Positions 1 to 5,456 of a stretch of DNA of 7,447 bases are shown here, piece by piece. The stretch is from Bacteroidales bacterium (GTDB taxonomy: Bacteria; Bacteroidota; Bacteroidia; Bacteroidales; JALTDM01): the NCBI GenBank assembly GCA_027073875.1, contig JALTEO010000242.1, positions 1 through 7,447 of the forward strand, in the 5' to 3' direction. A model generated the notes under the pieces. The model was not told where the DNA came from, ran no database searches, and saw nothing but the letters and a program-made list of their open reading frames with translations. The position numbers and the translations under genes were made by a program. How positions within the stretch are numbered: the first letter of the stretch is position 1; each line of letters starts with the position of its first letter.

Positions 1-9
1 AAATTTAAC

Positions 10-50
10 TTTATGAACTTTCAACTTTACAAACTTTTAACTTTTGAACT
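10..50. repeat. Low-complexity ACTTT-rich repeat
   Basis: The stretch is built from near-repeats of the word AACTTT (aacttt, caacttt, aaacttt, taacttt). Bases 19-37 reappear exactly in inverted orientation at 5339-5357, just after the 887-residue gene. Such ACTTT strings are common between genes in Bacteroidota. No function can be assigned. Confidence 0.5.
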
Positions 51-140
51 ATTTAAGCACCGTAGGTGCAGTATCTTGGTAACAGCAAACAAGCAAAGTG
101 ACAGCTCCGTAGGAGCGATACGGAAAGCAATAAATTACGA
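51..140. repeat. Double CCGTAGG mini-hairpin repeat
   Basis: Two short perfect palindromes sit 34 bases apart: gcacc-gta-ggtgc at 57-69 and gctcc-gta-ggagc at 104-116. Both have a 5-bp stem and the same GTA loop, but the outer stem bases differ in a compensated way (CA/TG against CT/AG). This covariation says the hairpin, not the primary sequence, is conserved. Repeats of the type GCTCCGTAGGAGC are widespread in Bacteroidales intergenic regions. The core CCGTAGG also occurs inside some copies of the other palindromic family in this window. The outer limits are approximate. Confidence 0.6.
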
Positions 141-159
141 ATGAATCCAAAATAGTGCT

Positions 160-190
160 GTCATCCTGAACGATAGTGAAGAATCTCAAT
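160..190 (+). repeat. Family B palindromic repeat (GTCATTCTGAAC-like), copy 1
   Basis: The copy begins GTCATCCTGAAC and runs into GTGAAGAATCTCAAT. It matches, in inverted orientation, the copy at 2535-2564, and is related to the paired copies at 6764-6842 and 5179-5231. It forms the outer end of a larger composite that continues into the family A unit at 202-285. Confidence 0.7.
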
Positions 191-239
191 CCAATACACC
201 CGTCATTATGAGCGAACGCAGTGAGCGTAATAATCTGTT
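175..239 (+). repeat. Left arm of a 65-base perfect inverted repeat
   Basis: These 65 bases are identical to the reverse complement of 2486-2550; outside them the match continues imperfectly out to 160 and 2564. The two arms enclose about 2.25 kb holding the whole 605-residue gene. The arm covers the inner end of the family B copy, a CCAATACACC linker and a complete family A copy. Letters were compared base by base. Whether the enclosed segment actually inverts is inference. Confidence 0.85.
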
Positions 240-285
240 TCACAGTACTACACAACAGATTGCCACGCCTACGGCTCGCAATGAC
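202..285. repeat. Family A composite unit: arm P, 20-base loop, arm Q
   Basis: Arm P (202-236) starts GTCATTATGAGCG and ends AATAATCT. Arm Q (257-285) starts AGATTGCCACGCC and ends CTCGCAATGAC, the opposite orientation. The loop between them (237-256) contains TTTCACAGTACTACACAAC. The arms can pair at their ends (GTCATT-TGAGC with GCTCG-AATGAC), so a long imperfect hairpin is possible. The same two arms recur inverted at 2440-2523, but there the loop keeps its plus-strand orientation. Confidence 0.8.
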
Positions 286-300
286 GACTCTTTTTGGGGC

Positions 301-367
301 AGATTGTTACACTCGTTCCTCGTTCACAATGACGATTAAATGGAACGGACTTCGCCCTCGCAATGAC
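301..367 (-). repeat. Two family A copies, minus orientation (one partial)
   Basis: Bases 301-333 run AGATTGTTACACTCG to TTCACAATGAC, a family A copy on the minus strand with the core variant CGTTCCTCG. Bases 346-367 (CGGACTTCGCC to CTCGCAATGAC) keep only the GTCATTGCGAG end and a shortened core. No gene is seen here; an open frame across 221-403 is repeat translation. Confidence 0.7.
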
Positions 368-380
368 GAGAAAAGAGAGC

Positions 381-445
381 GTCATTGCGAGCGAACGCAG
401 TGAGCGTGGCAATCCCTCCAATGACGACTCCGCCCTCACAATGAC
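381..445. repeat. Full family A copy (+) followed by a partial copy (-)
   Basis: Bases 381-417 are a complete family A copy, GTCATTGCGAGCG through core AACGCAGTGAG to GTGGCAATCCC. It is followed by a minus-oriented fragment at 426-445 (GACTCCGCC to TCACAATGAC). The full copy has the same core as the one at 1080-1115 inside the downstream gene. From 446 to 524 there is only A/T-rich DNA, with homopolymer runs of A and T, leading into the next gene. I see no convincing TAnnTTTG promoter motif there. Confidence 0.75.
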
Positions 446-524
446 AAAAAAAACCAAAAAAAATTCCATAAAGTTTTTTTTTATTAATTTTACTCTAAAT
501 TTTTAACTACTAATTTTTAAGAAA

Positions 525-2342
525 ATGAGCAAATTAACTGAAATCGTAAATAAAAATCTCAAACGAGGACTGCTCCTCGGAGGACTCTTCCTCGGAAGTC
601 TCGGACTCAACGCGCAAATCACAACAGCAGTTGATCTTGCTGTTCAAAGAACAACAGACGGACATTGGCCAGATAGTGTAAAATACGTACTCACAATGAT
701 TGATGACACAAGCATCACCTACGAAGGAATTTCACACGGAGACATACATTTCTCAAATGTAGAACTTGCGCCAACAGTAACCCAAGAGCCAATTATACAA
801 ACAAAAAAACCTCTCTCGGAACTTATAGGAGCAGGACAAGACTACACACTTAACTTCACAAGCGAAAACCAACCAAAACCAGTACAAATATACGACATCA
901 CAGGAAAACTCATCAAACAAATAAGACCTGAATGGAACCCCGACACAAAAATAGCGAAAGCATACTGGGATGGAAAAGGAAACAACGGAGAAAAACTCAA
1001 TAACGGAGTTTATCTAATAATAGGCAACGGCATTATCAAAAAAGCATTGGAAATGAATACCGGTGTTTTTATGGGTTCCGTCATTGCGAGCGAACGCAGT
1101 GAGCGTAGCAATCCCTCTAATTCAACCGTCATTGCGAGCCGTAGGCGTGGCAATCCCTATAATTCAACAGATTGCCACACTCGTTCCTCGTTCGCAATGA
1201 CGAAAAAAGAGAGCAAAGACACAGGAGAAGTTAGTGCAGACTACATCATCCATGTAGAACCGGCAAGCCACGATCCTCAAGAACAATTCTTACCAATGGA
1301 TACCATCCTCACATTCGTGGAAGATAGTACGGAAAATCAATTCCCCCTCTATGTTGACGGAGTCCCCCAAACCCAAGACTTAGTTTTCAAACTCCGAGAC
1401 GGATACACTCGCAACGACCTCTCAGGATTCATCGTCAGATACCGATTCAGCAACGGAACAAACCCTGTTGTAGAACAAGACACGACAGACGCGAACGGAA
1501 TAGTACATTTCGACAATGTTCCCGCAGACTCAACACTCTGGCTCGAATACGGTGGAGACACGACATATTACGCAATGGTCGGTAACAAATGGAATCTACC
1601 GAGCAAAATAATATACCTGCAAGACACGATAGGAAAAGACACGATAAAAGCAACACTTTTCCCGAAAGCACTTAAAATACCTGCGAGACCCGGAGACGAA
1701 AACTACGGAAAAACAACAAGAGCAACCTCTGCGGAAGTCGGAGAGATGATTGGAAACGACTTTGTCAACACAGAAGAAGCGATGGGAAGACCAATACGAT
1801 TCAACCTCGATACATCATGGAACGCAACACAAATCCAAGACTTCTTAGATGTTCTTGACGAAACAGACAGCCTGTTTTATGGAGAAGAACAAAGCCCGTA
1901 TGTAATAGTTCCAAACCCCATAGATACAGACTTCATAGATAATAATCATCAATATTATAATCACCTCACAAATTATTTTCCGGACACACTCGGATGGAAC
2001 TTAAGAGATGGACCTGCAACAACATTTGCCAAAAGCATGCCATTTTACGAAATAATCATAAACCCGGAAAATCACGATACAGTTAATGCAATCATCGCAG
2101 GAAAAATTACTCTTGGTCCTGGAGCTTTTGCTGATGAGGCTAAGGAGCTTTACGGTAGAAGAGGTGGAATGGGTGATGTTGCTTCTCGAGCTAGTTTTAT
2201 GAACGACTCAAACGATAATGGAGGAGTCCCGACACTCAAAGACAGAGCAATCTACCACCTAAAAAAAATCAATGAAAAAAATAAATTTTTTCACAGAATA
2301 GACTACTACAACCTAAGAAACATCAAAGACACACTACAATAA
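525..2342 (+). CDS. Exported multidomain protein of unrecognised family
   Basis: I do not recognise the family. Residues 1-30 are a clear Sec signal peptide (Lys/Arg-rich start, LLLGGLFLGSLGL core, cleavage expected after LNA). Residues 118-176 resemble a FlgD-like or T9SS-tail beta domain (YDITGKLIKQI, WDGKGNNGEKLNNGVYLI), here internal rather than C-terminal. Residues 186-226 are translated from palindromic repeats. Residues 260-365 look like an Ig or prealbumin-like sandwich (TTDANGIVHFDNVPADSTLWL). The C-terminal part (about 420-580) weakly recalls a metzincin peptidase without zinc ligands, with DEAKELYGRRG where HExxHxxGxxH would lie, then SFMND. No C-terminal sorting domain is visible, so the final location is uncertain. 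The start is the ATG after an A-rich leader that places the signal peptide correctly. Third positions are A/C-rich, unlike the genes downstream, except in a patch at 2106-2198. It stands alone between repeat clusters. Confidence 0.8.
   Translation: MSKLTEIVNKNLKRGLLLGGLFLGSLGLNAQITTAVDLAVQRTTDGHWPDSVKYVLTMIDDTSITYEGISHGDIHFSNVELAPTVTQEPIIQTKKPLSELIGAGQDYTLNFTSENQPKPVQIYDITGKLIKQIRPEWNPDTKIAKAYWDGKGNNGEKLNNGVYLIIGNGIIKKALEMNTGVFMGSVIASERSERSNPSNSTVIASRRRGNPYNSTDCHTRSSFAMTKKESKDTGEVSADYIIHVEPASHDPQEQFLPMDTILTFVEDSTENQFPLYVDGVPQTQDLVFKLRDGYTRNDLSGFIVRYRFSNGTNPVVEQDTTDANGIVHFDNVPADSTLWLEYGGDTTYYAMVGNKWNLPSKIIYLQDTIGKDTIKATLFPKALKIPARPGDENYGKTTRATSAEVGEMIGNDFVNTEEAMGRPIRFNLDTSWNATQIQDFLDVLDETDSLFYGEEQSPYVIVPNPIDTDFIDNNHQYYNHLTNYFPDTLGWNLRDGPATTFAKSMPFYEIIINPENHDTVNAIIAGKITLGPGAFADEAKELYGRRGGMGDVASRASFMNDSNDNGGVPTLKDRAIYHLKKINEKNKFFHRIDYYNLRNIKDTLQ
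1080..1201. repeat. Three family A copies inside a coding region, in frame
   Basis: Copy 1 (1080-1115, +) has the AACGCAGTGAG core. Copy 2 (1128-1158, +) has the CCGTAGG core. Copy 3 (1169-1201, -) has the CGTTCCTCG core. All three are read through without a stop as residues 186-226, giving VIASERSERSNP, VIASRRRGNP and CHTRSSFAMT. The linker ATTCAACAGATT before copy 3 also occurs in the loop of the unit at 2440-2523. The insert lies at the boundary after the FlgD-like domain, a place likely to tolerate extra residues. Confidence 0.9.
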
Positions 2343-2347
2343 GAGAC

Positions 2348-2380
2348 GGATAGCCATGTCGTTGCACTCCTCGCTATGAC
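2348..2380 (-). repeat. Diverged family A copy
   Basis: On the minus strand this reads GTCATAGCGAGGAGTGCAAC then GACATGGCTATCC. It keeps the family frame (GTCAT-GCGAG at one end, TGGC-ATCC at the other) with substitutions and a different core. It begins six bases after the stop codon of the 605-residue gene. No separate terminator was seen there, so this hairpin-forming copy could serve as the transcript end (inference). Confidence 0.6.
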
Positions 2381-2393
2381 GCTTTGCTTTACC

Positions 2394-2428
2394 GTCATTG
2401 CGAGCGAGGCACGAGCGTGGCAATCCCT
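2394..2428 (+). repeat. Family A copy, core AGGCACGAG
   Basis: GTCATTGCGAGCG is followed by core AGGCACGAG and then CGTGGCAATCCC. The ends agree with the other copies while the core is different again. An open frame starting here (2398-2619) is only repeat translation. Confidence 0.8.
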
Positions 2429-2439
2429 ATAATACACCC

Positions 2440-2523
2440 GTCATTGCGAGCCGTAGGCGTGGCAATCTCTTTCACAGCACTATTCAACAGATTATTACGC
2501 TCACTGCGTTCGCTCATAATGAC
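2440..2523. repeat. Family A composite unit: inverted arms with same-strand loop
   Basis: Arm Q-prime (2440-2468) is the reverse complement of 257-285. Arm P-prime (2489-2523) is the reverse complement of 202-236. The 20-base loop at 2469-2488 (TTTCACAGCACTATTCAAC) matches the left loop at 237-256 in the same orientation at 16 of 20 positions. So the arms are inverted relative to the left unit but the loop is not. Confidence 0.85.
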
Positions 2524-2550
2524 GGGTGTATTGGATTGAGATTCTTCACT
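2486..2550 (-). repeat. Right arm of the 65-base perfect inverted repeat
   Basis: This is identical to the reverse complement of 175-239. Together the arms bracket the 605-residue gene and its repeat flanks. The 65-base perfect identity contrasts with the 16/20 match of the adjoining loop, which suggests either recent duplication or continuing gene conversion between the arms. Confidence 0.85.
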
Positions 2551-2592
2551 GTGTTCAAGATGACAAAATCAGAAGTTTTGCAAAGGTTTCAA
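2535..2592 (-). repeat. Family B copy 2 with GCAAAGG tail
   Basis: The family B end (ATTGAGATTCTTCACTGTG to AAGATGAC, 2535-2564) is followed by AGAAGTTTTGCAAAGGTTTC. Bases 2543-2592 match 6821-6870 in direct orientation at 43 of 50 positions, so the tail is part of the element rather than local sequence. Confidence 0.7.
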
Positions 2593-2610
2593 GATAGTTA
2601 TGTATATTTG
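2577..2610 (+). promoter_or_regulatory. Candidate Bacteroidota-type promoter for the 887-residue gene
   Basis: TATATTTG at 2603-2610 fits the Bacteroidota -7 consensus TAnnTTTG exactly. A TTTG at 2577-2580 could be the -33 element, with 22 bases between them, slightly longer than the usual 19-21. The start codon lies 56 bases further on, allowing a leader of roughly 50 bases. The -33 candidate lies in the tail of the family B element, so the repeat would supply half the promoter. The motif is short and chance matches in AT-rich DNA are possible. Confidence 0.4.
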
Positions 2611-2666
2611 CATATCTGAAAATACTTTTTGGAATAAATACTTTATTTTGTTGAAAAATATTCTGC

Positions 2667-5330
2667 ATGAAAAAAATTACCGTTCTTTTTATTTTTATCC
2701 TGTTAACAGTTTTTACAAAAGCTCAAAATAGAAATAATTTTTCTATTCACCGGCAACAGCTGGCTTATTACGATAGCTTGAATTTGAGTCGTTCGCAATT
2801 GGATGCTATGCATCACTTTGTGCCGCGAGGTGCAAAAATGTATGAGGATTGTAATTTGAATAAGGTGGTTTTCGGGTGGTTTCCGTATTGGCAGGGAGAT
2901 ACTTACCTGAATTTTGAATGGAGTCTGCTATCGGATTTATCTTATTTTTCCTATGAGGTTGACCCGTCAACGGGCAAGGCCACAACCACCCATGGTTGGT
3001 CCACGGCAGCAGTTATTGATAGTGCACAAGCACATGGTGTCAGAGTAAATTTGTGTGTTACCTTGTTTTCGGACCATGAGACATTTTTCGGTGATTCTAC
3101 GGCAAAACAAACACTGATAGACAGTCTGATAGCGATGGTTCGGCAACGCAATGCCAATGGTGTAAATATTGATTTTGAGGCAGTGCCTTCGTCGCAAGCA
3201 ACTAACTTTAATAATTTTTTGGTAGATTTATGTGAGCAGATGCACTCGCAAATCCCCGGCTCACAAGTGAGTATCGCTCTGTATGCCGTGGATTGGAGCA
3301 ATGTGTTTGACGAACCAACTTTGAATAATTATTTGGATTATTTTATTATTATGGGCTACGACTATTATTATGCAGGTAGTAGTCTTTCAGGACCAAACGA
3401 TCCGTGCTATCCGTTTACTTCGTCGGGTTATAATTTGTCGCGAAGTGTTAATTATTATCTGAATGCCGGTATTAGTAAGGAAAAACTTGTTTTGGGATTA
3501 CCTTATTATGGTTTTGATTGGCCTACAAAAAGTGCAACACCCGGAGATTCTACTACGGCAAATGCTTCTGTAAAACTCTATAAAACAGTAATGGATAATA
3601 CATCAGGTTATTATTCGACGGATAACAACCATTGGGATAATAACAGTATGTCGTCGTATTGGATTTACAAAAATGACAGCAAATGGCACCAATGCTTTTT
3701 GGATGATGCACATGCTATGGGCAAACGGTTGGATTTAATTAATCAAACCGGTATTGCCGGAATGGGCATTTGGGCATTGGGTTACGACGATGGTTATACA
3801 GATATGTGGGATATGATTGCCGAGAAATTTTCATCTTGCGGATCAGTGCCTTGTAGTGATACGATTTACGATAATGGTGGTCCCGGAAGGAATTATTACA
3901 ATAATTCGGATTATACCTATACCATTGCACCAACGGGGGCTGTGAGCTTGTCGTTGTCGTTTAACAGCTTGGATTTGGAAGCCGGTTACGATTCGTTATG
4001 GATTTATGACGGCAACGATGTTAATGCACCCGTTTTGGCTGCATTGTCGGGGAATACCATACCTGCACCTATTACGGCATCCGGTAATAGTTTAACGCTG
4101 CAATTTCATTCTGATGGTGCAACGGTTGGTGCCGGATGGGAAGCTGTATGGCAGTGTTCTAAGGATAATCAGAAGCCGATTACGAAAATTATTTGTGCCG
4201 ATGTGGTTACCGATGATTTTTCGGTTGATTTCTCAGATACGGATAACGATACGGTTATCGGTCGTTGGTTTAATTATGCTTACAAACAAGACGGGCTTTG
4301 GTCCAGCTATCCTGATTCCGGATATTTTTTCGATTCATTGAGGCATGATATTAATCCCGGATGGATTTCTCAGGTAGGTGTGTGGCAAACAACAGCAGCG
4401 GGACTGGAGCAAACGGATGAGGACGAAAGTAATACGAATTTTTATATTCCGCTGAATCAAAATCTCTCATCGTCGTTGGTTTTTTCGTGGGATATGAAGA
4501 TAGAAGGTGCCGGAACCAATCGTCGTGCAGGTATTCACTTTTTCTGCGATAGTGCTACTTCAGGCAATCGTCATAATTCTTACATGGTTTATTTTCGTGT
4601 TGATCAAAATAAGGTGCAGATATACAAGTATGTTGACAATGTTTATCACCTTGAGACCGATGATGATTGTCGGGTGGATTCGGGACAATGGTTTAATGCA
4701 AAAGCGATTTATAACAAAATATCAGGTATCATTGATGTCTATAAAAATGATACACTGGTGTCGTCATGGACGGACGCATCGCCTTATACAGAGAGTGGCG
4801 ATTATTTGTCGTTGCGAACCGGCAATGCCCATGTAACTTACAAGAACATGAATGCTTTGCAAAAGCGGACAAGTGATTCTGTAACCATTCCTGTAAATAA
4901 CAAAAATGCCTTTTTGCTGTTTTCGTTAATTTGCGATGGTAATAAAAATTTATCAGCAATGGATACGGCACTGGTGATTGTAGATGCAATGCAGACAAAT
5001 ACCGCTGTTTCGCTTTTGTCGGAAAATTCCGTTTTGATATATCCCAATCCCGCTACGGACAACCTAACAATATCAATTAACAATTTACAATGTGCAATTA
5101 ACAATGTTAAGATTTTAGATTTAACGGGAAAAGAAATAATGTCGTCATTCCAAACTCACATGCCTTCAAAAACCGGGAGTCATTCCGAACTTGTTTCGGA
5201 ATCTCATGCTCTTCACTTTACTCGGAGTGACAAAATAAGAGTTTCTGTTAAAAATCTACCCGCAGGTATTTATTTTGTAAAAGTGGAAACCAACGAAGGC
5301 ACGGTGGTTAAGAAATTTGTGAAACAATAA
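2667..5330 (+). CDS. T9SS-secreted GH18-like glycosidase with CUB and lectin-like domains
   Basis: Residues 1-20 form a signal peptide ending in a TKAQ cleavage site. Residues 66-390 are a GH18 barrel (chitinase / YaaH type): FGWFPYW opens it, NGVNIDFE at 164-171 is the catalytic strand with the acid E171, MGYDYYY at 229-235 is the MxYD motif, and GMGIWALGYDDG at 365-376 closes the barrel. The first Asp of the usual DGxxxDxE motif is Asn164. Residues 392-497 form a CUB domain (SDTIYDNGG, YDSLWIYDG, LQFHSDG, GWEAVWQC). Residues 512-735 look like a concanavalin-like sandwich, possibly carbohydrate binding. Residues 789-887 are a T9SS type A sorting domain (YPNPATDNL, LDLTGKEI, LPAGIYFVKV). Residues 838-855 within that tail are repeat-derived. 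The protein is probably exported to the cell surface or medium to cleave chitin-, glycan- or peptidoglycan-like beta-1,4 polymers; the substrate is not certain. A run of 336 bases without a gene precedes it. Confidence 0.88.
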   Translation: MKKITVLFIFILLTVFTKAQNRNNFSIHRQQLAYYDSLNLSRSQLDAMHHFVPRGAKMYEDCNLNKVVFGWFPYWQGDTYLNFEWSLLSDLSYFSYEVDPSTGKATTTHGWSTAAVIDSAQAHGVRVNLCVTLFSDHETFFGDSTAKQTLIDSLIAMVRQRNANGVNIDFEAVPSSQATNFNNFLVDLCEQMHSQIPGSQVSIALYAVDWSNVFDEPTLNNYLDYFIIMGYDYYYAGSSLSGPNDPCYPFTSSGYNLSRSVNYYLNAGISKEKLVLGLPYYGFDWPTKSATPGDSTTANASVKLYKTVMDNTSGYYSTDNNHWDNNSMSSYWIYKNDSKWHQCFLDDAHAMGKRLDLINQTGIAGMGIWALGYDDGYTDMWDMIAEKFSSCGSVPCSDTIYDNGGPGRNYYNNSDYTYTIAPTGAVSLSLSFNSLDLEAGYDSLWIYDGNDVNAPVLAALSGNTIPAPITASGNSLTLQFHSDGATVGAGWEAVWQCSKDNQKPITKIICADVVTDDFSVDFSDTDNDTVIGRWFNYAYKQDGLWSSYPDSGYFFDSLRHDINPGWISQVGVWQTTAAGLEQTDEDESNTNFYIPLNQNLSSSLVFSWDMKIEGAGTNRRAGIHFFCDSATSGNRHNSYMVYFRVDQNKVQIYKYVDNVYHLETDDDCRVDSGQWFNAKAIYNKISGIIDVYKNDTLVSSWTDASPYTESGDYLSLRTGNAHVTYKNMNALQKRTSDSVTIPVNNKNAFLLFSLICDGNKNLSAMDTALVIVDAMQTNTAVSLLSENSVLIYPNPATDNLTISINNLQCAINNVKILDLTGKEIMSSFQTHMPSKTGSHSELVSESHALHFTRSDKIRVSVKNLPAGIYFVKVETNEGTVVKKFVKQ
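5074..5105 (+). repeat. AATTAACAAT repeat inside the sorting domain
   Basis: The 11-base word CAATTAACAAT occurs at 5074-5084 and 5095-5105, separated by TTACAATGTG. It is translated as SINNLQCAINNVK within the sorting domain. Strings of AATTAACAATTTACAAT are common intergenic repeats in Bacteroidota. Here the stretch may be a short in-frame insertion, but it could also be ordinary Asn/Ile coding sequence. Confidence 0.4.
5179..5231. repeat. Family B palindromic repeat inside the T9SS sorting domain
   Basis: The left half GTCATTCCGAACTTG to GGAATCTCAT (5179-5207) and the right half CTTCACTTTACTCGGAGTGAC (5211-5231) form a head-to-head pair like the one at 6764-6842. It is translated as residues 838-855 (SHSELVSESHALHFTRSD), between the strand ending EIMSSFQ and the strand KIRVSVKNL. 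The reading frame and the final sorting motif are kept. Confidence 0.85.
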
Positions 5331-5456
5331 TTTAGTTGAAAGTTTGTAAAGTTGAAAAGAGTGTCGGATAAATTTTAGGAATTGCCTCATTATTATCATT
5401 GCGGAAATATAGAATCAATATTAATTTTTTGATTATTTTTACAAAAATTTTTCCCC
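5331..5456. other. Intergenic region with an inverted 19-base ACTTT copy
   Basis: These 126 bases separate two plus-strand genes. Bases 5339-5357 are the exact reverse complement of 19-37. The rest is AT-rich with no clear terminator hairpin and no TAnnTTTG motif I would trust. The leader just before the next start is A/T-rich (ACAAAAATTTTTCCCC), as is usual for this phylum. Confidence 0.5.

Noticed and set aside
221..403. Open frame of 60 codons on the plus strand
   Set aside because: It lies wholly within palindromic repeats and its translation (ERHCERTQ, RSSFTMT) is typical repeat readout; no leader or protein features.
202..445. CRISPR-like array
   Set aside because: The copies vary in orientation, spacing and core sequence and are themselves palindromic; spacers are not of constant length and no cas gene is present.
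2259..2290. Runs of eight and seven A within the 605-residue gene as a frameshift site
   Set aside because: The frame continues normally to a stop about 50 bases later with unchanged codon style, and no alternative frame is compelling; normal for AT-rich DNA.
2398..2619. Open frame of 73 codons starting in the repeat cluster
   Set aside because: It is made of translated family A and B copies and continues into the promoter region of the next gene; no sign of a real protein.
2951..3301. 116-codon minus-strand open frame
   Set aside because: It lies opposite the GH18 barrel coding sequence, whose motifs are clear; the antisense product has no recognisable features.
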